Below, one piece after another: positions 26,467 through 36,931 of a stretch of 64,000 nt of DNA. Position 1 is the stretch's first letter. Each line of letters starts with the position of its first letter. Location: assembly GCA_947496215.1 (NCBI GenBank), contig CANMCF010000003.1:186001-250000 (forward strand). The letters run 5' to 3'. The notes under the pieces are model-generated. The model made no database searches. It saw only the letters and a program-made list of their open reading frames with translations, and had not been told where the DNA came from. The position numbers and the translations under genes were made by a program. Source of the DNA: an uncultured Bizionia sp. Lineage in GTDB: Bacteria > Bacteroidota > Bacteroidia > Flavobacteriales > Flavobacteriaceae.

Positions 26467-28632
26467 ATGAAACAAATAATCAATAAACAAATATTACATA
26501 TTTTTACCCTCCCAGTACTTTTTGCTTTTATCTGCGCATCAAGTTCTGGTCAAAATTGTAGCTCTAATGGAAACAATGACAGTTTCGAACATATTTCTCG
26601 TGTAGAATTAAGTACATTAGACAGATCATCTGGAACAGGAACCACGAGTACCGGATATTCCAATTTTATTTCACAACCGATAGAGGCACACCTGAATCGA
26701 GGACAACAAGTTACTGTTAAAGTGACGAACACAAGAACGTCGGACGCGTTCGCTGAAGGCTATGCCGTTTGGATAGATTACAACGATAACGGAAATTTTG
26801 AAGGTTCCGAGCGTGTATGGGCAAAAGCTCCATCTGCAACACCATCAGCAACTGGGACATTTGTAGTCCCGGCAAATGCTACGGCTGGGGTAGTACTAAT
26901 GCGAGTGTCCATGAAATTCAATGCAGTACCTGAAGCTTGTGGATCTTTCCAATATGGGGAAGTTGAAGATTATGCAATTCAAATAAACGATCAAACTGGT
27001 TTTTGTTCTTCCAATGGAGACAGTACAAATAACGAATACATTTCTCGCGTACAAGTAGGCTCCTTAGACAACTCGTCTGGAGTGGGGACATCATCTACTG
27101 GATATTCGAATTTCACTTCAAACTCTAATACAACTTTGATCAAAGGAGAATCAACTTCAATTGCTGTGAGATCCACCAGGTCATCAAACTCACTCTTAGA
27201 GTTCTATTCCATTTGGATAGATTACAACCAAGACGGAGACTTCACGGATCCAGGTGAGCTGGTATGGCAGGTTGATGGAACGACTGCATCGACTGCAACA
27301 GGGTCATTTACAGTATCGACAAATGGAACGCTTGGAACAACGAGAATGCGTGTATCTATGAGTCACACGGGGTTACCAGCACCTTGCGATTCCTTCGCTC
27401 GTGGAGAAGTCGAGGATTATACGGTAAACTTACAAAACCCTAGTAATGGAGGTGGCTATTGCAGTTCCAATGGAAACGACACTGGATCCGAGTATATTTC
27501 TCGTGTAAGAATTAACAACATAAACAATCCATCTGGAGAAGGAACGACCAGTACGGGATATTCTAATTTCACTTCGGTTTCCACAAATATCTTCAAAGGG
27601 TCTCCTCTCAACATTTTTATAACAGCCGCAAAGGCAGATAGCTCATACAACGAGGGCTTTAGAGTATGGATAGATTACAACCATGACGGGGATTTCAATG
27701 ATTCCGGAGAAAGAGTAGTTAGTGGACAATCAATACAATCAGATGTAAACGCGTCTTTTACAATACCAAATAGTGCTTTGACTGGGCCAACGAGAATGCG
27801 TGTATCCATGAAATTCAATGCCCTGCCAGGAGCTTGCGAATCTTTCCAGTTTGGAGAAGTCGAAGATTATACGGTGAACATTAGACCATCTGTAGGTGAT
27901 GGATATTGCGCTTCCAATGGAAACAATACCAATAGAGAACATATTTCTCGCGTACAGCTTGGCAACATAGACAGATCCTCTGGAGTAGGAACGACAAGTA
28001 CTGGATATTCGAATTTCACTTCGACATCCACTTCTTTGTCCAAAGGACAATCACACACGATTACAATTACCAGTACCAGAGAACTAGACACGGATCCACA
28101 AGGCTATGCCGTATGGATTGATTATAACAGAAACAAAGTTTTTGAAGCTTCCGAGCGTGTATGGTCAATAGTACCAACCACGGCATCATCTGTAACAGGT
28201 ACGTTTACAGTGCCTACGAGTGCATTAAATGGGGTAACAAGAATGCGTGTATCCATGAGGTACAATGGCAACCCAGAAGCTTGCGGCACCTTCCCTTATG
28301 GAGAAGTTGAAGATTATACGGTTAACATAACCAGTAACCTTGTCAAGTCACTCGATACCAACCTTACGACAGAAGAGGTTGAAGAAGAGACCAATGCCTT
28401 GGATTTGGAACTAAGTGTCTACCCCAACCCTGTAAAAGAAACATTGCATGTTAAATCGAAAGGGAAAGGAGATTTCGCTTACAGAGTGGTAAATATGTTG
28501 GGTCAGGAAGTATCCAAAGGAACATCCATTACAAATGGAATAAATGTAAGTAACCTTGAAACAGGTATGTATTTGATTGAACTTAACGCAGACAACGAAA
28601 AGTCGATCACCAAAAGGTTCATCAAGGAATAA
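26467..28632 (+). CDS. T9SS-secreted protein with four tandem GEVED domains
   Basis: The protein has 721 residues. A signal peptide ends near residue 28 (FAFICASSSGQ). Four ~150-residue repeats start near residues 30, 180, 332 and 481. Each begins C-S/A-SNG with ISRV, has a WIDYNxxxxF calcium-site-like loop, an MRVSM strand and a closing GEVEDY motif, which defines the GEVED domain. The C-terminal ~70 residues (LSVYPNPVKETLHV, NMLGQEV, GMYLIEL, KRFIKE) are a type IX sorting domain. GEVED domains occur on secreted Bacteroidota enzymes and adhesins; no catalytic domain is present here, so a binding or matrix role is likely. A strong terminator follows. Confidence 0.92.
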   Translation: MKQIINKQILHIFTLPVLFAFICASSSGQNCSSNGNNDSFEHISRVELSTLDRSSGTGTTSTGYSNFISQPIEAHLNRGQQVTVKVTNTRTSDAFAEGYAVWIDYNDNGNFEGSERVWAKAPSATPSATGTFVVPANATAGVVLMRVSMKFNAVPEACGSFQYGEVEDYAIQINDQTGFCSSNGDSTNNEYISRVQVGSLDNSSGVGTSSTGYSNFTSNSNTTLIKGESTSIAVRSTRSSNSLLEFYSIWIDYNQDGDFTDPGELVWQVDGTTASTATGSFTVSTNGTLGTTRMRVSMSHTGLPAPCDSFARGEVEDYTVNLQNPSNGGGYCSSNGNDTGSEYISRVRINNINNPSGEGTTSTGYSNFTSVSTNIFKGSPLNIFITAAKADSSYNEGFRVWIDYNHDGDFNDSGERVVSGQSIQSDVNASFTIPNSALTGPTRMRVSMKFNALPGACESFQFGEVEDYTVNIRPSVGDGYCASNGNNTNREHISRVQLGNIDRSSGVGTTSTGYSNFTSTSTSLSKGQSHTITITSTRELDTDPQGYAVWIDYNRNKVFEASERVWSIVPTTASSVTGTFTVPTSALNGVTRMRVSMRYNGNPEACGTFPYGEVEDYTVNITSNLVKSLDTNLTTEEVEEETNALDLELSVYPNPVKETLHVKSKGKGDFAYRVVNMLGQEVSKGTSITNGINVSNLETGMYLIELNADNEKSITKRFIKE

Positions 28633-28953
28633 TTATCTTTGATGATAGATTATGGATTAACTGTAAAAGCCCCGATTTAGATCGGGGCTTTTCTTATATT
28701 AAAAACAAGATAATTCATCGTTTCACTTTCATTCTCTATAAAAACCAGCTCCCACCCTATCTTATCGAACTAACTATCAACAAATTACGCTTCATCGAAT
28801 TTTTATTGCCCTTCATAGAAAAAAGCGTTTTTTTTTTTTAAAACTCCCCCTCAAATATAAAATTCTAATTACATTGAAAAAATTGTAAGAACAAACTTTC
28901 ATTTTTTTTAACAATTTAGCATTCCCTCTTTCTAAATTAAAATTTACTCATTT
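28633..28953. other. Intergenic region before the 1186-residue cargo gene
   Basis: These 321 bp contain the GEVED-gene terminator (28665-28693) and a very AT-rich stretch with long T runs upstream of the next start. I see no ORF and no clear TAnnTTTG promoter. Confidence 0.5.
28665..28693 (+). terminator. Strong intrinsic terminator after the GEVED gene
   Basis: AAAAGCCCCGA and TCGGGGCTTTT form an 11-bp GC-containing stem with a T-rich end, 33 bp after the stop codon. Confidence 0.92.
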
Positions 28954-31900
28954 ATGAACAAATTTACTTTTTACAAGAGTGTGGTATTCTATATTTTTTT
29001 TATACCTTTTTGCATTTACTCCCAAGTACATTCTCCTCCAAGCTGCGGTGAAAATTATAGTTTAAAATGGTCTTCCAGCCCAACAACTTCAAACGAATAT
29101 AATTGGCCATCTGCTGGAGCCACAACTGGTACTTACTCTAATGTAGACAATTCTGGAGTTGATTTCACCATAACTTTTACAGGAGATACTTCATCTTTCG
29201 GACCTTGGACTGGACTAACAACCCCCATTGTCGGCAACGACTCAAGTCCGTCCTATCAAAGTCTAGATTTATTTACCAATGGTTATTCATCATCTGGAAT
29301 TACTTGTACCATTACATTTAGCTCTCCCATTTACGCCTTGTCATTTGATATTAACCATATAAACACTTCTAGTGTAAATGGAGATAAATATACTGTAAGC
29401 GGTACAAATACTAATGGAGATACAATACTTCCTACTTTCACCAGTTCTTCTTCCCCATCTTACACAGCCAATGACAGCACTGGAATTATCAACGCCACTG
29501 GTACTTCTGTTGCAGGGAATGATGGAATTGTAGGTGTTAATTTTTCAGATAATGACTATATAACAAGTGTTACTTTTTTATGGCAAGATTGTGATACTTG
29601 CTCTCCTGGAAATGTACATGGGTCAGGGTTAGGAAGTTTCAGTTTCTGTATTCCTCAAACATTGGACTTCGATGGAAACAACGATTACATAGATAGAACA
29701 GCTTTTTTAGGTAATAAATCTGAAGCTACAATGATGTCGTGGATTAAATTAAAGAGTGGATTTGACGGTGGAGATGTCATGGGACAAAAAAATTATAGAC
29801 TATTTATAGACAATACCAATAAAATACAATGCGAAGTTGAGACAGGCACCCTGCCATTGGTTGATTATCAATTGAACATGTATGATTCTTACGGAGATGG
29901 ATGGACAAACAAAGGAGTTCTAATCACAGTTAATGGTACGCCTCTTAATAGCGGACTTCCATTCACTGTAACAAACCAAGGGGTAACCAATACACCAATC
30001 TCTGCTTTTGAAAACTTCTCAGCAAACGTAGATGACATTATAGAAATAACATATACAACAGATAGTTTTGCTAGTGAAATGAGCTGGGATCTAGTCAATA
30101 TAAATGATAGTGTAAATGTTATTACAAATCATACTTTTAGCACCAACAATGGAACAGAAATACTTCCAAATATAATAGTTTCATGCAGTTCATGTACAGG
30201 AGGTACAATAGTAACAACGAGTTCTTCAACCTATTCTCCTATACTATCGGAAAACCTATGGTACCATGTTGCTAGTACATACGATGGAACTACTGGAGAA
30301 ATGAAGTTATACCTAAATGGGGAATTACTAGATACTAGAACAGGAATAGCCTCTACTTTGAGTCCCAATTCAGGGGATTTTGAAATAGGAAGAAATTCAT
30401 TATCAACAAATAATTATTTTGAAGGATCCATATATGAAACCAAAGTATACAAAAAAGCTTTAACAGAAAACCAACTACGAAAACAAATATACCAAGAGAT
30501 TGAAAATAATTCTGGACATGTAATGGGAGCTATAATACCTAAAAACATAGATGGATTGTTATGGAGTGACTTAGAATTATATTACAAAATGGGAGTCATA
30601 GAGACCGGACATACACCAGATGCTTCAGATTCTGGAATTGATGGCAATTTAAACAATATGAGAACTTATCAAGAAAGAACTGCTCCACTACCATATATAA
30701 CCACATCGGGAGGAGACGGTAACTGGTCAAATTCCAATAATTGGTTGTATGGAGATGTTTGGGACATTTCATATTCGCACCCAGATTGGGCCATAGTTAA
30801 AATAGCAGACAACATACAGACAGATACCAGTCACAATACTTTGGGGTTATTCATAGAAAACACAAAAAAATTATCAATCAATAATGATTCTGAACTTAAC
30901 ATAAGTTGGTATCTAAAATTAGATGGAAAAATTGATTTAGAAGGGGAATCCCAGCTAGTACAAGGCTCCAATAGCGAGCTAGATGCAACTAGCTCAGGAA
31001 TAATAGAAATTGATCAACAAGGCACTCAAGACTTATACACATACAACTACTGGTCATCCCCAGTTGGAACAAGCAACAATAGTACAAATAATAATAGCTA
31101 CACGATTCCTGATGTATTAAAGGATGGGACGAATTCATCCAACCCATTGGATATTTACTTCATAACCAATGGTTACGATGGAAACCCAGGTCCTCCAATT
31201 TGCATTGCAGATTATTGGATTTGGAAGTACAGCAACGATGCAAATAGTTATTATAACTGGCAACACGTGCGTAGTACAGGAAACATACTTACTGGTGAAG
31301 GCTTCACGATGAAAGGCGTAAATGACACTGGCGGAAATGTATCTTTAGAACAAAACTACACATTGGCAGGAAAACCAAATAACAGCGTCATTACTTTGCC
31401 TATAACTGCTGGCAACTCATATCTAGTAGGCAACCCTTATGCTTCAGCAATAGATGCACATCAATTCATCATGGACAATGCCCCAGTAATTGAAACTACA
31501 GGAGCCACCAATGGCTCTCTATATTTCTGGGAGCATTGGGGAGGAGGCACTCATGTTACAGCTGACTACCAAGGTGGATATGCTACATACAATTTATCTG
31601 GTTCTGTACCAGCTGCTGCTTTGGGAACAAACACTTTAGGTAGTGGTGGTACACCAACGAAATTACCTGGACGTTACATACCTGTTGCTCAAGGTTTCTT
31701 TGTTAGTGGAGAGGCCACTGGAAACATTATTTTCAATAATGGTCAACGCATATTCCAAAAAGAAGGGGCCAATTCCGTATTTGTTAAAAATGGGGTAAAT
31801 GCATCTACCAACAACAATCCTTCAACTGAGGACAATAGAATGAAGATTCGCTTGGGATTCAATTCCGTAAATACAATAATCAGACAAATATTGGTTACAG

Positions 31901-32514
31901 TGGACGAAAATGCCAGTCTTACATTCGATTATGGATATGATGGAAAACAGACAGAAACGCAAATGGATGACATGTATTGGATGATAAGCGATGAAAAATG
32001 TGTCATTCAAGGGATAGACACAATAGAAACAACATCCATTCTTCCGTTGGGTGTACATACAAACTTGGATGGCCTCAACACTTTTAAAATAGATGAGCTT
32101 TCAAATGTACCTCCAGACCTTGAAATCTACATCTATGATACCATAACGGAAACCTACCACGATATTAGACAGTCTAATCTATCAATACATTTGGACGCAG
32201 GAGAATACTTGGATCGTTTTGAACTAAGGTTCACCAATGACAATGTTTTAAGCACAGGTCATTTTGAAGAAATTGATGGCATCCAATTCTTCTTTGCCAA
32301 CAACAATGAAACAATAATTGTAAAAAACCCTAAACTAGAGGTCATAAAATCTGTAGAATTGTATAATGTACTCAGGCAATCAATCATAAAGTTTGACAAC
32401 CTAAAAACACAAAATCACATAGAACTGGAAACAAACGCAATAAATACGGGAAATTACATTCTAGAGGTTAAAACCAAAACAGGTAAATTCTCAAAAAAGG
32501 TACTAATAGAGTAG
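28954..32514 (+). CDS. Large T9SS-secreted LamG protein, paralog of the 1649-residue neighbour
   Basis: The protein has 1186 residues. A signal peptide (VVFYIFFIPFCIYSQ) leads into a beta-rich domain of ~200 residues. A LamG domain begins LDFDGNNDYIDR (~residue 237). Unusually, that LamG fold is interrupted by a ~110-residue module with DSYGDGWTNKG, then resumes at ENLWYHVASTYDG and ends FEGSIYETKVYKKAL. The last ~620 residues are closely similar to the end of the 1649-residue protein (FWEHWGGGTHVTA, LPGRYIP, EDNRMKIRLG). A type IX sorting domain closes it (VELYNVLRQSI, KKVLIE). It is probably a surface adhesin; the pair likely arose by duplication. Confidence 0.88.
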   Translation: MNKFTFYKSVVFYIFFIPFCIYSQVHSPPSCGENYSLKWSSSPTTSNEYNWPSAGATTGTYSNVDNSGVDFTITFTGDTSSFGPWTGLTTPIVGNDSSPSYQSLDLFTNGYSSSGITCTITFSSPIYALSFDINHINTSSVNGDKYTVSGTNTNGDTILPTFTSSSSPSYTANDSTGIINATGTSVAGNDGIVGVNFSDNDYITSVTFLWQDCDTCSPGNVHGSGLGSFSFCIPQTLDFDGNNDYIDRTAFLGNKSEATMMSWIKLKSGFDGGDVMGQKNYRLFIDNTNKIQCEVETGTLPLVDYQLNMYDSYGDGWTNKGVLITVNGTPLNSGLPFTVTNQGVTNTPISAFENFSANVDDIIEITYTTDSFASEMSWDLVNINDSVNVITNHTFSTNNGTEILPNIIVSCSSCTGGTIVTTSSSTYSPILSENLWYHVASTYDGTTGEMKLYLNGELLDTRTGIASTLSPNSGDFEIGRNSLSTNNYFEGSIYETKVYKKALTENQLRKQIYQEIENNSGHVMGAIIPKNIDGLLWSDLELYYKMGVIETGHTPDASDSGIDGNLNNMRTYQERTAPLPYITTSGGDGNWSNSNNWLYGDVWDISYSHPDWAIVKIADNIQTDTSHNTLGLFIENTKKLSINNDSELNISWYLKLDGKIDLEGESQLVQGSNSELDATSSGIIEIDQQGTQDLYTYNYWSSPVGTSNNSTNNNSYTIPDVLKDGTNSSNPLDIYFITNGYDGNPGPPICIADYWIWKYSNDANSYYNWQHVRSTGNILTGEGFTMKGVNDTGGNVSLEQNYTLAGKPNNSVITLPITAGNSYLVGNPYASAIDAHQFIMDNAPVIETTGATNGSLYFWEHWGGGTHVTADYQGGYATYNLSGSVPAAALGTNTLGSGGTPTKLPGRYIPVAQGFFVSGEATGNIIFNNGQRIFQKEGANSVFVKNGVNASTNNNPSTEDNRMKIRLGFNSVNTIIRQILVTVDENASLTFDYGYDGKQTETQMDDMYWMISDEKCVIQGIDTIETTSILPLGVHTNLDGLNTFKIDELSNVPPDLEIYIYDTITETYHDIRQSNLSIHLDAGEYLDRFELRFTNDNVLSTGHFEEIDGIQFFFANNNETIIVKNPKLEVIKSVELYNVLRQSIIKFDNLKTQNHIELETNAINTGNYILEVKTKTGKFSKKVLIE

Positions 32515-32532
32515 TTGATTTCATTAATAAAT

Positions 32533-32575
32533 AAAAGAGGTCGTCTGAAAAATAATTTTTCAGACGACCTCTTTT
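32533..32575. terminator. Bidirectional terminator between convergent cargo and protease genes
   Basis: AAAAGAGGTCGTCTGAAAA pairs with TTTTCAGACGACCTCTTTT, a 19-bp perfect stem with a short loop. It is flanked by A and T runs on both sides. It lies 19 bp after one stop and 15 bp before the other gene's stop, so it serves both strands. Confidence 0.93.
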
Positions 32576-32589
32576 ATTATTTCATAAGC

Positions 32590-35500
32590 TTAATCAATGA
32601 TCACTTTTTTAGTCACTTCTTGGTTGTCTACTTTGATTTTCAAAAAATACAAACCAGAATCATACTTGGAAACGTCCATGTTATGTTGGATTCCGCCATT
32701 GAAACGTGTTACGGAAGCACTAGAGATTATTTGTCCCAAACCATTGAGCAACTCTATTTTAAATGTACCTCCAATAGTTGTATTGACAATGATATTTACA
32801 TCATCTTTGGATGGATTTGGATATATATGAACAGTATCTTCCAATGTGTTTTCTGCAACAGACAGTCCGATTTCCTTTGTAAGATTGATGTTGTCTATAA
32901 AAGTACTGTTGCTGTAATCATTGACATTAACAAACTTCAATAATATTTCATTTCCAGTAAAAGCTGTTATATCAATGCTTTCTGTTCTCCAATTTGCTGC
33001 TCCTGTTGGAGTCCATGTTTGATTTATATAAGGAACCGTTGCCAAGTCCAAACCATCTTTAAAGTAAATTTGAGTGTAAGTCACTCCACAATCTGTAGAG
33101 ATTTCCACTCTAAATCCATCATTGTAGGATGCAGACCATTGTGCTTTGGCAATATCAAAGCTCAATTCTGCAGTGCCATCAAAATCCAAATCAAAATATT
33201 CTGTAACCATAGTATCTTCTTGACCTCTGGTAGAATAATTTGCTCCATCCACATAAGCTGCTATCGTAGGGTTTCCGTCTACTCCAGGAACATCAATTCG
33301 CTCTTCCCAAGTTTTAGATCCATCTGGGTTATCCAATGACCAAGCACCTGGCAATACTCCATTTGTATCAAAAGGTTCTATGAAATCTATAACTGTGGAG
33401 TTTAATTGGGCATAGACATCCAATGTCTTTTCATCATTCCCCATAAACTCATCTCCTGTCAATGCTGTCCAGACTCTCAATGTAGTATTACCATTTGCTG
33501 TTAGAACTATTGGTGTGGCAAAATCGAATGTAACTGTCGCTCCAGAATTCAAAGTTCCAGAATACGTTTCTTGTACAATGGGTTCAGCACCTAATTGATA
33601 GGATATCACAAAGTCCGATTGTGGATTTGTGCCATCATTTCGGATGTCCGAAGAAACAATTATTGGATCTGTATTACATATTTTTTCAAAATCTGAAGGT
33701 GTATTGTTTATCATCGTCACGTTCAAATCTTTACCCAATGGGCAGTCTAACAATCCAGTCCCCGAGTAGTTCACAGCATTGGTACGCAAACTTGTCCAGT
33801 TGTTCCCTCCATTGGCACTTACTGCAACCCAGATAGGCTCGAAAGGATCTGTGATTGGAACAACCAATGACGTCGTTGTTGAATTACCTACGACTTCCAT
33901 GAACTTATCCCCTAAAAAATATACATCATAAGATGTTGCATTTGTAACGGCATCCCACTCTATGGTAACTTCTGTTGGACAAACTTGTGAAATATTTACA
34001 CCAGTAACTCTAGATGCAATTGAAAAGACATTATTACTCTGGTCTGTTAATGCTCCACTCGTAGCTCTAATCAAACATTCTCCAGAAATATTGTTTGGGA
34101 CAGTCCATTCGTAATTTTTAGCTCCCTGAGCCAATGTTGAGATATTTGTCCAACTTGTACCATTATCTGTTGAATATTCAAGCGTTGTCGAATTAGTCAA
34201 GCCAATGCCATCCCAATGGATTACCTCTACTGTTCCTGGCACAAACTTTTCTCCTCCTTGTGGATACGTCAGCGTCAATCCATCTGTAACAATTTCGTAA
34301 ACCACATAATAGTCTTGTGGTCCCATTGGTACATTGAAGCCCGAAATGTCTATGTTGTAATTTCCTGCAGCAGGATTATTGATTAGCACTTGCTCCATAT
34401 TATTTAAATGATCTGCTCCTGTAGTTGCGGGTGAATCCAAAGACAATGCATTTGGAGTCGAGTTTAAAACCCACGGTTGATGCGTGGTGTTAGAAGGGTC
34501 ACTCACAACTAGATCCAAATCATTTACCAATGCTGGTGAGGCTCCTGGTGCTGCTGCCACATCACTCCAATACACCATAATACGAACCTGAGTTGTATTT
34601 GCAGGTACGTTGATCGAGTGATTGTTACTTGCTCCTTGGGCTATGGTACTATTTAGATAGCGTCCTTCTTCAATTAGCATTGCTGCTCTTAATCCGTTGA
34701 CCAATCCCCAACCGTATTTAAAATCTGGCCCTACATTTCCGTAATCATTGGCTGTGTTTAACAACGTTGCCTTTATTAAAGCAGATTCAGGGTGCGCTCC
34801 TGCATTGAGGTCTGAATATACTTGATACAATTGAGCGGAAACACCAGCTATTCCTGGTGCAGCTCCAGACGTTCCTCCAAAAGATAGGTAGCCGTTGTTT
34901 TCGTCTGTAGACAATTGGCCTTGTCCGTGGGCGGTAATGTCTGGTTTTATTCTTCCATCCAACGCTGGTCCACGACTACTAGAGTTTGCCAAGTTTCCTT
35001 GAAAAAACACATTGGCAGTAGCAATCACATTTTTTCCTTGTTTATGACCTCCTGTTATGTTTCCCCAACCACTTCCAGCACCATAGCCACAATCGTCTGT
35101 TCCTGAGTTACCAGCTGAGAATACATGAAGTAAAGAGGGCGTTGCATTCGTTTGTGAATCTACAGTTTGAGAAATGGCAGTATAACCACCGTTGCACCCA
35201 TTTCCATAAGACGAATTTGTAATTTGTACCGAACCATCGTTAATTAAGTCCGTCGTTGCACTATCCATAAATGAAGAAGCGTAATCGACCACATATACAT
35301 CTGCTCCCGCTGCCATACCCCTCTTTGTTGGATCCAGGTTTCCTGCACCTGTTAAAATCCCCGCAACTCCATCTCCATGGGTTTGTCCAGTAGTTGAACT
35401 CGCTGAATTGTCTATTCTTCCTTGAAAATCAATGTGAGGACCAACAATTCCATCATCTCTTACCATTACGCCGACTCCAACTCCAGTATAGTTTCTTCCT

Positions 35501-36213
35501 GCTGCGGTTTGTGTATCCAAATTTGATGCTCTATGTATGCTTCTTCCTTGTACATCTTCCTTTACAGATGGAGCTGGAATCAATTCCATCCATTTTACAA
35601 ATGGTTTTTCTGCAATAGCATCGATCATTGAATGCGGTACGGCCAATTGTATCATATTTTGATTTTTGTATTCCTCTATGACAACTATACTTCCTAGCCT
35701 TTGCAATTCTCCGACAACAAAACCTGCATCTATAAAATCATAATGCTCCAGAGTAATTAAGATGTTGCTTCCTTGCATTGCCCAATCACCGATGGTATTG
35801 GATTTGATTTCTGCAGATTTCTTATAATTGTTCTCTACGGGAATTATTGAACGTACCCCTGATTGTTGCAGGTATGCTATACTGGTGTTCTTTGGAAAGT
35901 AAAAAAGATAGGCCCTGTGAGGAAAATACTCAATGAGTTTAAGATTTTGTGCCACAAATTGGTCTTGAATAGATTGAGAAGGCGTTTCATTGAATTGTAA
36001 CCAACCAAAATAACCTTCTTGAAATTTTGAGGATTCAGGCATGGCATCCCAATGAAAAGAGCCAATGTTGTTTGGCATGTCGACAACTTCATCTTGGAAG
36101 TAAATAGTGTTTGTGTTTTGAGCTTCTGTAGTGTTGCCATTGAAAAAGATCATAGCAATTACCAGATAAGTTAAGGAACTTATCACGTTTTTTGATTGAG
36201 TAGTTTTTTTCAT
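32590..36213 (-). CDS. Subtilisin-like (S8) serine protease, T9SS-secreted
   Basis: The protein has 1207 residues. The signal peptide is YLVIAMIFFNGNTTEAQ, followed by a ~200-residue prodomain-like region. The S8 catalytic triad is Asp253 (VMVRDDGIVG), His279 (THGDGVAG) and Ser449 (GGTSGAAPG). The oxyanion Asn region reads FSAGNSG. Downstream come a P-domain-like jelly roll (~540-640), two Ig/Fn3-like domains, a CARDB-like domain and a MAM-like domain near 990-1120. A type IX sorting domain ends the protein (VHIYPNPSKDDVNI, GLYFLKI, KKVIID). It is an extracellular endopeptidase, probably for nutrient acquisition or processing of surface proteins. It is transcribed convergently to the LamG gene with a shared terminator. 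Confidence 0.93.
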   Translation of the reverse strand: MKKTTQSKNVISSLTYLVIAMIFFNGNTTEAQNTNTIYFQDEVVDMPNNIGSFHWDAMPESSKFQEGYFGWLQFNETPSQSIQDQFVAQNLKLIEYFPHRAYLFYFPKNTSIAYLQQSGVRSIIPVENNYKKSAEIKSNTIGDWAMQGSNILITLEHYDFIDAGFVVGELQRLGSIVVIEEYKNQNMIQLAVPHSMIDAIAEKPFVKWMELIPAPSVKEDVQGRSIHRASNLDTQTAAGRNYTGVGVGVMVRDDGIVGPHIDFQGRIDNSASSTTGQTHGDGVAGILTGAGNLDPTKRGMAAGADVYVVDYASSFMDSATTDLINDGSVQITNSSYGNGCNGGYTAISQTVDSQTNATPSLLHVFSAGNSGTDDCGYGAGSGWGNITGGHKQGKNVIATANVFFQGNLANSSSRGPALDGRIKPDITAHGQGQLSTDENNGYLSFGGTSGAAPGIAGVSAQLYQVYSDLNAGAHPESALIKATLLNTANDYGNVGPDFKYGWGLVNGLRAAMLIEEGRYLNSTIAQGASNNHSINVPANTTQVRIMVYWSDVAAAPGASPALVNDLDLVVSDPSNTTHQPWVLNSTPNALSLDSPATTGADHLNNMEQVLINNPAAGNYNIDISGFNVPMGPQDYYVVYEIVTDGLTLTYPQGGEKFVPGTVEVIHWDGIGLTNSTTLEYSTDNGTSWTNISTLAQGAKNYEWTVPNNISGECLIRATSGALTDQSNNVFSIASRVTGVNISQVCPTEVTIEWDAVTNATSYDVYFLGDKFMEVVGNSTTTSLVVPITDPFEPIWVAVSANGGNNWTSLRTNAVNYSGTGLLDCPLGKDLNVTMINNTPSDFEKICNTDPIIVSSDIRNDGTNPQSDFVISYQLGAEPIVQETYSGTLNSGATVTFDFATPIVLTANGNTTLRVWTALTGDEFMGNDEKTLDVYAQLNSTVIDFIEPFDTNGVLPGAWSLDNPDGSKTWEERIDVPGVDGNPTIAAYVDGANYSTRGQEDTMVTEYFDLDFDGTAELSFDIAKAQWSASYNDGFRVEISTDCGVTYTQIYFKDGLDLATVPYINQTWTPTGAANWRTESIDITAFTGNEILLKFVNVNDYSNSTFIDNINLTKEIGLSVAENTLEDTVHIYPNPSKDDVNIIVNTTIGGTFKIELLNGLGQIISSASVTRFNGGIQHNMDVSKYDSGLYFLKIKVDNQEVTKKVIID

Positions 36214-36931
36214 GAAAAAATTAATTAATTATTATTGATTATAATTTTGAGGGATAACTATTAAAAACAGTTTAAAACAGTTTTACCCTACCTTTCTTTT
36301 TCCTCTATTGTAATCACTTTTTACACTTGATTTCATCTCCAGAACTCCAAATTCCATATCATCAAGAACTATTCCACCTACTTCTACTTCCCCTATAAAT
36401 ACTATATTCTACAGAGTCCCCCCTCTCTCCAAACACCTTCATCACCCTCATTATCTTGCATTTAAATAGTAATGTTTTTTTTCAAAAAAAATAGAATTGT
36501 GGATTAACTACATGGAAGCAATTCCATTTTGTTCGTACTTGTTGAATAGATAACCTAAAACGTCTTGGGCAAGTCCCGTTTTACATTATTAAAAAGAGTT
36601 AGAATTGCTTGGTTTTTTTTGCATACACGTACGATACCATAGAGATACATTTCATTGCCTTCGCAATTACACATATACATTCTTTAAACCCTCAAATCCA
36701 TTTCTCATTTAAGATTCCCTATATATTTAAGGGAACATTGACACATTTGTAGTGTAGTGTACTTGAGCTTTGAAAACCTAAAAAAACATTTTAAATCTTT
36801 GTCGTGCAATAATTAAGTAAGAGTTCCCTCTATATTTAGGTATTTACAAAACAGCTATGCCTGTAAAGGGAAAAACAACATAAAACTAACTATAAGATAA
36901 TTGTTCAAAAAATGCTTCAACTACATTTCCA
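36214..36931. other. 718-bp gene-free region between protease and hisS
   Basis: I find no credible ORF. There is a pyrimidine-rich stretch around 36280-36460 and an inverted repeat AAAACG-N14-CGTTTT near 36556-36583 with an inner CTTGGGCAAG dyad. There is also an inverted repeat TTCCCT-N9-AGGGAA at 36715-36735, partly repeated near 36832. It must carry the protease promoter and the end of the hisS transcript. Confidence 0.5.
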
